The position numbers and the translations under genes were made by a program. A DNA stretch of 64,000 nucleotides from Rhodothermales bacterium. GTDB taxonomy: Bacteria; Bacteroidota; Rhodothermia; Rhodothermales; UBA10348. The notes under the pieces were generated by a model. The model did no database searches. It was not told where the DNA came from and was given only the letters and a program-made list of their open reading frames with translations. This document shows, piece after piece, positions 8,266-16,318 of this stretch. The stretch spans positions 318,769 through 382,768 of the forward strand of contig JAEPNP010000003.1 in the NCBI GenBank assembly GCA_017643395.1, given 5' to 3'. Each line of letters starts with the position of its first letter. Positions within the stretch are counted from its first letter, which is position 1.

Positions 8266-9497
8266 TTATGTGAGTGCCGCCTGAAGGGTGGTGTCTTCGA
8301 GGCGGTGGTGAAAGTGGTCCTCGCATTCTGCTGGCAGGTATCCAAGGGGTGCGAGAGCCGGTGGTTATTGTACCACCAGACCCACTCCAGCGTTGCCAGT
8401 TCGACGTCTTCAAGGCTCCGCCAAGGACCGCGGCGTCGGATTAGTTCGGTCTTGTAGAGTCCGATGACCGTCTCGGCCAAGGCGTTGTCGTACGAGTCGC
8501 CCTTGCTGCCCACCGACGGCTCGAGGGCCGCGTCGGCCAGGCGTTCGGTGTAGCGGATGGACAGATACTGGACGCCGCGGTCTGAATGATGGATGGGCGG
8601 CCGTTCCCAGCCGTGCTCGCGGTCCCAGAGAGCCTGCTCCAAGGCATCCAGAGCCAGGTCGCTCTTGAGCGAGTTCGATACCCTCCAGCCGACAATCCTG
8701 CGGGCAAAGGCGTCGATGACGAAGGCCACGTAGACGAAGCCGCGCCAGGTCGCCACGTAGGTCAAGTCCGATATCCACAGGCGATTCGGAGCGGCAACCT
8801 TGAACTGGCGATCCACCAGGTCCTCTGGCCGCTCCTCCACGCTCGCAGGAACGGTGGTGTAGACGCGGCGGCCACGAACAGCGCCCTTGAGGCCCATCTG
8901 ACGCATCAGGCGCGCCACCGTGCAGCGGGCCACGGAGAAGCCCTCCCTTAGCAGTTGCCGCCAGACCTTGCGGACTCCGTAGACCGAGTAGTTCTCCTCG
9001 AATACCCGCCGAATCTCGACAGAGAGTTCCTCGTCTCGTACCGATCGGGCGGACCGTGTCGACGGATCGCGTTCACGCTCTCTGAAAGCGTAGTAGGTGG
9101 ACGGAGCAATCGGCAAGACCTTGCAGATTGGCTCGACTCCATAGGCTTCTCGGTGATCGTTGATAAAGGCCACAATTACCGATGTCGGCGGTCGAGCTCC
9201 GCCTGGGCAAAATAGGCCGACGCCTTTCCGAAGGATCTCGTTGGCGCGTCGCAGTTCGCGGTTCTCACGCTCGAGTTCCTTCATCCGGGCGCGCTCCTCA
9301 GTCGTCACGCCCTCTCGCCGCCCCGTGTGTTGTTCTACTTGCCTTACCCAACGGCGGAGCGTCTCCTTGGTGCAGCCAATCTTCGGGGCTATGGCCTGGA
9401 TCGTCGCCCACTGGGAGCTGTGCTCGTGCTGGTGATCAAACACCATCCGGACGGCCCGCGCTCGGACCTCCGGAGAATACCGTGATGCTGGACTCAT
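8266..9497 (-). pseudogene. IS3-family transposase with two frame lesions
   Basis: From ATG 9495-9497 the frame encodes an OrfA-like HTH (W-A-T-I-Q-A-I-A-P-K-I-G-C-T-K-E-T-L-R), a leucine-zipper-like stretch, and then OrfB directly in the same frame. The DDE residues are present in W-I-S-D-L-T-Y, H-H-S-D-R-G-V-Q-Y and Y-D-N-A-L-A-E. In IS3 elements OrfB normally needs a -1 frameshift. Here the usual OrfA end (K-A-S-A-Y-F-A-Q-A-E-L-D-R-R, stop at 9176-9178) lies in the +1 frame, which implies an extra base near 9220-9230. Near the C-terminus the expected L-G-Y-L-P-A-E ending (stop 8266-8268) is in another frame, which implies a base missing from the G-run at 8346-8349. The uncorrected frame runs on into the sensor gene. 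Confidence 0.8.
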
Positions 9498-9521
9498 GAC
9501 TCCAAGTTCTCATACGTTGGA

Positions 9522-9547
9522 GTCTCCGGCAAACCCGGGGCGGTTCA
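9522..9547 (-). repeat. IS3 element terminal inverted repeat (transposase 5' side)
   Basis: Reverse complement of the repeat at 8236-8261 with two mismatches; it lies 24 bases upstream of the transposase start. Confidence 0.85.
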
Positions 9548-9876
9548 AAGATTACCACCCCCGTGGCTGGTGTGCAGGAACTACCGTAACCCAACAAGCT
9601 CCTGCAGGCACTAGCGCCGGATCCAGTCAGTCGATAAGTGCAGGCTATCGATATATGGAGTGTATCGCTACGACCGGCACAAAATACAAAGTGGATTCCT
9701 GAAGCGTACGGCAGGGTGAAATCCTCAGAGCCCGAGGGTTGATAGTCACGGCCGACCCCGAGGGTTGACGGTAATCTCCTTTTGTACGGGATTGGCTTGG
9801 CGGTCGACCTTCGTGGGCTTGATCAACGACACTTAGAAATTCGCCTCGCATTGCCTCACGTTTTCTGCTACTGAAG
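9548..9876. other. Gene-free spacer with an IS110-type left-end remnant and direct repeats
   Basis: No credible gene. From 9649 the sequence closely follows the bases at 15661 that precede an IS110-type transposase fragment (CGATAT-TGGA--GTATCGCTA shared), so it looks like a solo IS110 left end. It then departs. CCCGAGGGTTGA occurs twice, near 9728 and 9756. At 9850 lies one more TTGCCTCAC...TGCTAC motif, just outside the rve-type element. Confidence 0.45.
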
Positions 9877-9894
9877 CCGGCCCGTTGCCTCACC
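9877..9894 (+). repeat. Left terminal repeat of the rve-type element
   Basis: CCGGCCCGTTGCCTCACC pairs as an inverted repeat with 11464-11481 at 17 of 18 positions. Confidence 0.7.
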
Positions 9895-9928
9895 TTGGAT
9901 GCTACCCACCGCCATCCAGAGGTAACCC

Positions 9929-11413
9929 ATGTCGAAATTGGCCCGCGAAGCCCGCGCTCAACTCATCCTCGCTATCTCGGAACGCTACAGGCGGGCGGAC
10001 AAGACCGCGCGATCGGTCATCCTTGACGAGTTCGTCGCCGTCACCGGATTCCACCGCAAGCACGCGATTCGTGTGCTCAACGGCGGCCAGGAACTGCGCC
10101 CATCCACGCGAAGCGCTCGGCCGACGCTCTACGACGAGGCCGTCCGGCAGTCGCTGGTCGTCCTCCGGGAGGCGTCTGACCGCATTTGCGGGAAGCGGCT
10201 GAAGCCGCTGATTCCGCTCCTCATCGAATCTTTGGAACGGCATGGTCATCTGAATTTGGACAGCGTGGTGCGGTCAAAGCTACTTAAGGTGAGCGCCGCC
10301 ACCATTGATCGCCTGTTGGCCCCGGCCAGGCACGCGACGGGTGACAGGCGGCGACCCAGCAAGCCTCGCGTCAGAGCGAGCATCCCAGTCCGAACGGCCG
10401 GCGACCGGCCGTCCGATGTCCCCGGATTCGTGGAGGCGGATCTGGTCGCCCACTGCGGCGGAAGCATGGCGGGCAGCTTCGTGCACACCCTTGTTCTCAC
10501 GGATGTCGCTACGGGATGGGTGGAGTGCCTGCCGATCGCCGTGCGGGACGCCTCGATCGTCCTCGATGCCGTGCGAGCGATTCGACGGAGCCTACCCTTC
10601 CCGCTTCAGGGTCTGGATACCGACAATGGAACCGAGTTCGTGAACGCAGCAATGAAGGCCTACTGCGACGAGGAAGGAATTGAGTTCACGCGTTCGAGGC
10701 CCTACCGGAAGAACGATCAGGCCTGGGTGGAGCAGAAGAACGGTGCGGTCGTCCGGCGAATGGTCGGATACGGCCGGCTCGAGGGTGTCGCGGCTGCGGA
10801 ATCACCCGGGCGGCTCTACTCGGCGACGCGACTGTTCGTCAACTTCTACCAGCCGTCTTTCAAGCTGATCAGCAAGTCGCGGCATGGCGGAAGGACCCGC
10901 AAGCAGTACGAGACGCCCACGACTCCTGCGGCACGTCTCGCGGCACACCCGTCTCTTTCAGACGAGATGAAGTACCGGCTACGCGCGGTCACGCTGAGCA
11001 CCGATCCGCTACGGCTGCTCGAGGAGATCCGAGCCGTTCCGCACCACATCGCGAACCTGGCGGCCGGAGCCAAGCTCACCGGTGTACCAACACGCGACGC
11101 CGACCTCGACGCCTTTCTGGCCGGTCTATCCACCCTGTGGCGGTAAGGCGATCCCCGGCCGACACACCGCAAGCCGGCCAAGGCGAAGCGGTGGTGGCGA
11201 ACACACCCCGACGATTTCGAGGACGTCTGGCCGAAGGTTTTGACCTGGCTCAACACCGAACCACACCGGACCGCGAAGGAGCTCTTCGAGCGACTCCGGG
11301 AGGAGCACCCCGGCACCTTCTCTGACGGCCAGCTCCGCACGCTCCAGCGCCGGGTCAAGGCGTGGCGTGAGCAGGAGGCCCGGCGCCTAATCTTTGCCCA
11401 ATCACCAATCTGA
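9929..11413 (+). pseudogene. Integrase-core (rve/DDE) transposase interrupted by an in-frame TAA
   Basis: The ATG at 9929 opens a 405-codon frame ending in TAA at 11144-11146. It has an N-terminal helical DNA-binding part (F-V-A-V-T-G-F-H-R-K-H-A-I-R-V-L), and an rve domain with V-E-A-D, L-D-T-D-N-G-T-E-F and the catalytic E in D-Q-A-W-V-E-Q-K-N. Past the stop the same frame continues without interruption to TGA 11411-11413 and encodes the expected C-terminal piece: K-R-W-W-R-T-H-P-D-D-F, then T-A-K-E-L-F-E-R-L and G-Q-L-R-T-L-Q-R-R-V-K-A-W-R. The stop is therefore probably a single nonsense change in a 494-residue protein, leaving a truncated product unless it is read through. Confidence 0.85.
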
Positions 11414-11463
11414 CCCGTAGCCTTGGGTAACATTCCATGTGAGGCACGCGGGTAGCAAAGTTT

Positions 11464-11481
11464 GGTGAGGCAACGCGCCGG
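11464..11481 (-). repeat. Right terminal repeat of the rve-type element
   Basis: Reverse complement of the left repeat at 9877-9894 with one mismatch. A further TGAGGCAC copy lies inward near 11441. Confidence 0.7.
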
Positions 11482-12107
11482 GGAATCTTAACCGTCGTCA
11501 ATCGTGGGCTTGACGCTCGCTCTCTGAAGGCCGTGATCGTTTGGCCGGTGTACTTCTTGAAGACTGGTCCGGCCGTTTCCTCGCGCTTGAAACCCACTGC
11601 TGGTGCAACAGAAAAACACGGAAGGTCAGTCCCGCGAAGAAGCATTTTCATCTGCCTGACGGGTCGAGCCCGATTGCTTCGCCCAAAGAGTGGCCGCGAG
11701 CCCTCCTGGTAGGACTTTCGAGTTGTCTCGCAATTCAGGTTTGCCTGTAGGCAGACGTCTGTAGGCGAGCTGATTTCGGGCAGTCTGAACGCAAGAAATC
11801 GTTCAATCTCGGTGGGGCTGTTTGTGCGATTGTCGGTTCCCGACGAGACTGAGACTTCGCGCCGGCGAGAGGGGGCTACTCACCTATGCAAGCGGAAATG
11901 GCAGCACTTTTCCGACAGGCTTTGTCGACTCAGACCGTCAGCTTTTTGGCACGACTTGCTTAACGGTTGTGAAGAGTCCGGCAGAGCGAATTCAAAGACA
12001 GGTTCGCGGTCGGCCGAAAAGAAGAGAATCCGACTTGACCAAGCCTGGGGTCTGGCGTATCTCGACCTCAGCGGGTAGCGAATACCAGCCAACAACAGGA
12101 CAAGAAC
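11482..12107. other. Gene-free stretch between the IS and the accessory gene cluster
   Basis: Several short frames are open here (for example 11812-12078 and 11822-12130), but none has a recognisable motif, a ribosome site or convincing composition. I see no promoter that I would defend. The base composition is more A+T-rich than in the chromosomal genes. Confidence 0.4.
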
Positions 12108-12341
12108 ATGGTGAGTCGCGAGGAACTTGATGCAGCGCTCTTAGACGCGGGGATTCCCCGCGATGCAGTAATTGACCTGGCTGGCCTCGCTGAAGGCCGG
12201 TCCATTGAAATAGATGGTCAGGTCCTCGATACGGCAAACACTGGCTGTCCTGGGGTCGTCTTGAAACGACTGTCCGGGGGGCGGTGTCTCAAACTCACCC
12301 TTGCCCCGCCAAAGCTCTATGTTTGCCCGGACTGCGACTAG
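12108..12341 (+). CDS. Small hypothetical protein of the accessory cluster
   Basis: A possible 77-residue protein with an ATG start, beginning V-S-R-E-E-L-D-A-A-L-L-D-A-G-I-P-R-D and ending Y-V-C-P-D-C-D. It overlaps the start of the next gene by 23 bases in another frame. The balanced, acidic composition is more protein-like than neighbouring chance frames, and the two cysteines at the end could be part of a metal site. It matches no family I know and could be spurious. Confidence 0.35.
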   Translation: MVSREELDAALLDAGIPRDAVIDLAGLAEGRSIEIDGQVLDTANTGCPGVVLKRLSGGRCLKLTLAPPKLYVCPDCD

Positions 12342-13296
12342 TCTTCTGGTGGCCATTAGCCTGCTGTCGGGTGCTCCGAGCGCACAAGCCCAGGACAAAT
12401 CGGACGTGGAGCGACGAACAGTGGAGCGGCTCACTCCCAGGTCATTCTTCAACCTCGGCGCACTCTCTCTTCACCGGACAACAGGGAAACCTTGGAACGC
12501 AAATGAGCAGGACATTGCCGATGTATGGATCCGCGAGAAACTGACCTTCGAAGCCTACTTGTCGACTGCGGTTGACTGGGACATGAGTGGTATTCCTCGG
12601 AGTATTGGGATAGGTGGTAGGTTTTTTGGCGTGTTGGCGATGAGGACCCACATTCGAATGCTCGAAGAGTTGGGAAGCATCCAAGTCGATTCTCGGCCGG
12701 TCCGTTCACCCTCGTACAACCCCGGCGGATACGTTATGTACTTCCCTAGGACCAACTTGGGCGCCGGTGGCGGCTACTTCCACTATTCGAACGGGCAAGA
12801 GGGTCAGACTTTCCACCCGAACTGTGGTCTAGACACTAGTGGTGCCTTCTGCGTCGAGGAGGGGTTCTTCAACACCTCGGACGGGAATTTTTCGACCAAC
12901 TACGCCTACCTGGTAGTAGCCTGGACACGAGGTCCCCGGCTCTTCACGATCGAGGGATTTCACTACACATCTACGGATGCGCTTCAGGCGCCGCATTGGC
13001 CGAAGCGTCGATTGGCGGTGTCCGCGTACTTCGACACCAAAGACATCGCCGGAAAGGTGCTAGGGTCCCATTCCAAAATCACCGCGACCCTTAGTAGCCA
13101 GCCCAGCCGAGGCGACAGGCAGGCCGGCGTTGAACTGTTCCACGGCCTATTTGGCCACGAGAAACTCGGCGGGGCGGAGATTGGAGTTCACGTCTACTAC
13201 GGTTACGACACATACAACCTCCGATTCAAGGCTCGGAGATTCTCTGCGGGAATAGGCTTGTCGGTACCGATGCATTCTCGCCAGAATGAATCGTAG
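12319..13296 (+). CDS. Putative outer-membrane beta-barrel with a phospholipase A1 (OMPLA)-like HxSNG motif
   Basis: The ATG at 12319 is preferred to the upstream TTG because it begins a signal peptide ending A-Q-A-Q. The 325-residue product alternates short amphipathic strands as outer-membrane barrels do. At residues 155-159 it has H-Y-S-N-G and at 192-197 S-T-N-Y-A-Y. In OMPLA (PldA) the catalytic His-x-Ser-Asn-Gly and Ser-x-Asn-x-x-Tyr segments look the same, but the distance from Ser to Asn is 12 residues there and 37 here. The activity is therefore an inference. It is followed on the same strand by a membrane protein and a broken DUF2235 hydrolase. Confidence 0.45.
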   Translation: MFARTATSLLVAISLLSGAPSAQAQDKSDVERRTVERLTPRSFFNLGALSLHRTTGKPWNANEQDIADVWIREKLTFEAYLSTAVDWDMSGIPRSIGIGGRFFGVLAMRTHIRMLEELGSIQVDSRPVRSPSYNPGGYVMYFPRTNLGAGGGYFHYSNGQEGQTFHPNCGLDTSGAFCVEEGFFNTSDGNFSTNYAYLVVAWTRGPRLFTIEGFHYTSTDALQAPHWPKRRLAVSAYFDTKDIAGKVLGSHSKITATLSSQPSRGDRQAGVELFHGLFGHEKLGGAEIGVHVYYGYDTYNLRFKARRFSAGIGLSVPMHSRQNES

Positions 13297-13492
13297 AACT
13301 GACTTTGCTACGCTGGAAGACTCCCAAGGTGACCCCGGACAGGTGGTTTGGCCCCGATTGGCCACCTTCGCATTCGTTAAATCGCTTCTTGAGCGGTGAG
13401 ACCTGCTCTCAATCGCGGCGAGGCGGGCGAGAAAGGTCTTGGAAGTGGCCCCTCCCTGACCCTTGCATGACCCATCTAGACTGTATCCGAGC

Positions 13493-15274
13493 ATGGCAAA
13501 CTTCTGGCAAATCGCACTCACCGTATCCGGCCTTGCTGCTATTGGAGCGTTTGTTTTTTGGTCGCTGTACAAGGGCTGGCTGAGTCTACCCGTGTGGGTG
13601 CCGATGACAAAGGAGCAGCAATACTCCCTGTTCAAGTTATTCCTGATTCTGGTCTTCCTGTTTGCGCTTGTCCTGGTTGGCGGATACATCTTCATGACGA
13701 CCTACGAATCGGAAATCGAAGCCGGGCAGGAGATCAGTCTAGAGGTCCCGGCACCCATGGTTCGCGCGACCTACCACACCGTTCAAGGTCACGCTATAGC
13801 ACTACTTTCTCAGGGAATGCTAGGAAGCCAACTCCAGCGGCTTGTGGGGGGGACACCAGTGGTCGCCGAGAACGAAGTACTGGGAGCATTCGCCAATCTC
13901 CAGCGACGGTTCGGCTGGTCGCTGGATGAGGAACACACACAACTTCTGGAGGCTGACTCGGCCTTTGCGCCCCCCGAGACCCTTAAGGTAGTCCCGAGCG
14001 TCTTCGGGGCAGCCGGGTCGATCGAGCTCGATAGACTCGCTTCAGAGCCCTTGTTTGCCCAGCCGTTTTCTGGTCCAGACTGGAGAGGAGACGTCGTTTC
14101 CGACCCGAACTTCGGCGGGACTCCTTCGGAGATTATTGCTCAACTGTCAGAAGGTAGAATCAGCGCCGGCAACCTTCTGTTGCGTCGAAACGTTCCGCTG
14201 GCAAGAATCGGACTATTTGAAGGGGCTGCAACCTCGTTCTTCGAAGAAGTAGCTGGGGACGGGCACCCCGCAGACTTTTTCTCGGTTGCGGTGGGCTTCG
14301 AGGGGTGCGGAGACTATTGGGCAGCGGACTTAACTACGCCCTTGCTGGCGATGAGGCTCCTAGTCGTGAAAAACGTCAGTGTCGATCCCATCCAATTCGA
14401 AGGCGGAAGTGGTGTGATCGGCAGAGCGACGGGTATCGGCTCTGTGGGAGAGCGCTTGGACTCCGTCGCCGTCAGTCTGAACCTCGAAGGCGCGGTCATT
14501 GAGGCCGGCCAAGCCCTGGTGATTCCGGTTGCTCTGTTTTACACGAATCAACAAGATGAGGTGGGCGAGTCAGAGGACCGAGACTGGGAGTCGCCAATCG
14601 CGATAGATGCGGATAGCCTGGCCGAGGCTTTGGCTGGCATCGAGTCGTTGGAGGTTTTGCCCCCTGAGGGATGGTGCGCCGATTGTCCGGCGATCAGGGT
14701 CTCGCCATCAATCTTTACAGGCTCCACCCGGAATACTCTGGCCGGGGATAGTACGGTCGACCCGTACAGATATCCGCTGAAGGTACTTCGGGTGGACACT
14801 CTTCAGTACAACGGATTCAAACGCCCAGTGCTCTCCGATTCCGGCACAGCCGAACGTCCGGTATTCATCTCCGCTGGCAATCGGTTTCCCTTCGGAAGCT
14901 GTCCATTCGTCTACTCTACCGATGGGCGGGCGCTAGGTAGGACTTTGACCGGCAGAGACCGTCGGGAAAAGCGAGGGACCTACTCAAAGTGGATCGTCCC
15001 CCCGGCGGAGGGCATCGTCATTTCGGAAGAGGAGGATGAGACTTCATTCATTAATGCCGTCTCAATGACCTGTCGAGACGGGCAGGGCAGGTGGGTCCAA
15101 CACCTGCCCGAAGACTCGGTGATCGTCAGAGAGGATGAACGCTACCACATACTCCGGAAGGGTGACCAGATTGAGGTGCAGTTCAGTTTCGACCGCGAAT
15201 ACGTCGAGTGTCGGATGGATGTTAGTGGGTACTATATCCCTGATACTCCCGGACCGGCGACCCTTCCACTCTAA
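13493..15274 (+). CDS. Unrecognised membrane-anchored protein with large extracytoplasmic region
   Basis: The start is at ATG 13493; an upstream ATG at 13463 adds only ten unlikely residues. The 593-residue product has two membrane segments at about 5-27 and 46-70 and then some 520 residues, probably outside the cytoplasm, rich in short beta-strand and loop sequence with scattered cysteines (W-C-A-D-C-P, near 400). No enzymatic motif, signal for secretion machinery or known domain is recognised. It sits five bases upstream of the DUF2235 remnant at 15280, so the two were probably co-transcribed, and it lies 196 bases after the OMPLA-like gene. Confidence 0.65.
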   Translation: MANFWQIALTVSGLAAIGAFVFWSLYKGWLSLPVWVPMTKEQQYSLFKLFLILVFLFALVLVGGYIFMTTYESEIEAGQEISLEVPAPMVRATYHTVQGHAIALLSQGMLGSQLQRLVGGTPVVAENEVLGAFANLQRRFGWSLDEEHTQLLEADSAFAPPETLKVVPSVFGAAGSIELDRLASEPLFAQPFSGPDWRGDVVSDPNFGGTPSEIIAQLSEGRISAGNLLLRRNVPLARIGLFEGAATSFFEEVAGDGHPADFFSVAVGFEGCGDYWAADLTTPLLAMRLLVVKNVSVDPIQFEGGSGVIGRATGIGSVGERLDSVAVSLNLEGAVIEAGQALVIPVALFYTNQQDEVGESEDRDWESPIAIDADSLAEALAGIESLEVLPPEGWCADCPAIRVSPSIFTGSTRNTLAGDSTVDPYRYPLKVLRVDTLQYNGFKRPVLSDSGTAERPVFISAGNRFPFGSCPFVYSTDGRALGRTLTGRDRREKRGTYSKWIVPPAEGIVISEEEDETSFINAVSMTCRDGQGRWVQHLPEDSVIVREDERYHILRKGDQIEVQFSFDREYVECRMDVSGYYIPDTPGPATLPL

Positions 15275-15279
15275 GGTCC

Positions 15280-15510
15280 ATGGCGAAAAACATCGCGCTG
15301 TTCCTCCACGGCACCCCCAATAAGGCCTCGACGAACACGAATGTCTGGCGGCTACATGAGGCGCTGTCCGATAGACGATCGGACGATGTTGCGCAGCAGA
15401 AGCATTGCGACGAGGGTGTCGGCACTGAGTGGTTTCATTGCTGAGGGCGCCGCATTTGGGAGGGGGCTCAACAGGAATGTGAGGCAAGCTTGTGCCTTCC
15501 TTCGCGGCCC
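15280..15510 (+). pseudogene. Frameshifted N-terminal remnant of a DUF2235 (alpha/beta-hydrolase, lipase-like) protein
   Basis: The ATG at 15280 encodes A-K-N-I-A-L-F-L-H-G-T-P-N followed by T-N-T-N-V-W-R-L-H-E-A-L, then D-E-G-V-G-T-E-W-F-H and a stop at 15442-15444. One base later the +1 frame continues with the expected I-A-E-G-A-A-F-G-R-G-L-N-R-N-V-R-Q-A-C-A-F-L. This order (L-F-x-D/H-G-T, N-T-N-V-W-R-L, Y-D-x-G-V-G-T, A-F-G-x-G-L-x-x-N) is the N-terminus of DUF2235 proteins, which include phospholipase effectors. The catalytic G-F-S-R-G-A part never appears. The rest was lost, probably with the IS110 insertion next to it. Confidence 0.7.
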
Positions 15511-15660
15511 TGAGGGGAGGCGAGTTCGATCCAAGCCCGGGCGCGTCGGAAGAATTGCGGGGCAAACACGCTAGAAGCTCTGGCATTGCGTGACCCGCCC
15601 CCAGGTTACCCCAAGGGCCTCATCAGACTTCCCGGTTTGCCCTCCAGGGCTAGTCACCAG

Positions 15661-16103
15661 CGATATCTGGACCGTATCGCTATACGAGGACCGACAAAGG
15701 AGCGATTTCCGTTCAAACTTCCTCCCGTCTTGTCGTCGGTCTGGACGTCCACAAAGACACGATTATGGCCTGCACATTTGATCCCGCCTCAGGGAAGATC
15801 GGCAAGGCCCGTCAGTTCAAGCACACGCCGGATCGGCTACACCGGTTCATTGATGGTCTTCGGGGCCCAGGGTTGGAACTCCAGGTCTGTTATGAGGCAT
15901 CCTCGTGTGGCTTCGTGATCTACCGGCAGCTCGCCGCGATGGGGGTGGCCTGCGCGGTGATTGCCCCGAAATCAATTCCGCGCCGAGCCGGCGACCGGAT
16001 CAAGACCGACCGCCGTGATGCGGAGAAGCTGGCTACCATGTACGCCGGTGGCCTCCTGGAGTCGGTCCGCGTTCCGGACAAAGAGCTCGAGCAAGTGCGG
16101 GTG
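15661..16103 (+). pseudogene. IS110-family transposase fragment (DEDD domain only) with its left-end leader
   Basis: In frame from about 15675 the sequence reads V-V-G-L-D-V-H-K-D-T-I, Y-E-A-S-S-C-G-F, and K-T-D-R-R-D-A-E-K-L, the DEDD N-terminal domain of IS110 transposases. The serine-containing C-terminal domain is absent; homology stops near V-R at 16103, where an IS3 fragment begins. An in-frame TAG at 15651-15653 and the lack of ATG, GTG or TTG before the domain suggest that the start was lost: the related leader at 9649 has GTG exactly where this copy has CCG. The bases before it may have encoded the element's guide (bridge) RNA. Confidence 0.75.
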
Positions 16104-16318
16104 ACCTGACCTGATTTTCTATACCACCCGCTATGCTAGGATTGGCGCAGGTTTGAGGTTTAGGCTCTGGGCAAACTCGGCGGGCGTTCTGTAGGCGAGA
16201 CTGCCGTGCGGATGTTCTTTGTTGTATTGCTGACGCCAGAGCTCGATCAGCGTCTTGGCCTCCAGCAGGCTGCCGAATTGCTCTCGGTCCAACACTTCGT
16301 CTCGAAGCCGGTTGAATG
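16104..16318 (-). pseudogene. C-terminal fragment of an IS3-family OrfB transposase
   Basis: On the minus strand from about 16318 to the stop at 16131-16133 the frame reads F-N-R-L-R-D-E-V-L-D-R-E-Q-F, W-R-Q-Q-Y-N-K-E-H-P-H-G-S-L-A-Y-R-T-P-A-E-F-A, the classic end of an IS3 integrase core. Everything upstream, including the DDE residues, is missing. The right end of this element seems to begin at TGACCTGATTTTC near 16106, inside the IS110 gene. It is a different element from the IS3 copy at 8.2-9.5 kb. Confidence 0.75.

Larger units (their letters stand above)
8236..9547 (-). mobile_element. IS3-family insertion sequence with 26-bp inverted repeats
   Basis: A 1312-bp element bounded by inverted repeats at 8236-8261 and 9522-9547 (24 of 26 positions match). 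It encodes an IS3-type transposase on the minus strand. No target-site duplication is evident: CCA lies to the left and AAG to the right. It sits 164 bases upstream of the hybrid sensor gene without touching it, and marks the left end of the accessory region. Confidence 0.85.
9877..11481 (+). mobile_element. rve-type insertion sequence (ISNCY-like) with imperfect inverted ends
   Basis: The ends CCGGCCCGTTGCCTCACC (9877-9894) and the reverse complement of 11464-11481 differ at one position. Both are followed inward by a second shared block, TGCTACCC. The element is about 1605 bp and carries one transposase gene on the plus strand, interrupted by a stop. No flanking duplication was seen. The ISNCY-like label is from memory of similar proteins and is tentative; the IS nature is well supported. 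Confidence 0.7.

Noticed and set aside
6695-8284. 529-codon open frame on the plus strand
   Set aside because: It lies opposite the hybrid sensor gene, has no recognisable domains and no start context, and long antisense frames are expected in high-G+C coding DNA. The sensor has complete domain architecture.
11541-12130. Several 60-100-codon frames in the spacer after the rve-type element
   Set aside because: They overlap in different frames, lack motifs and start signals, and look like chance openings.
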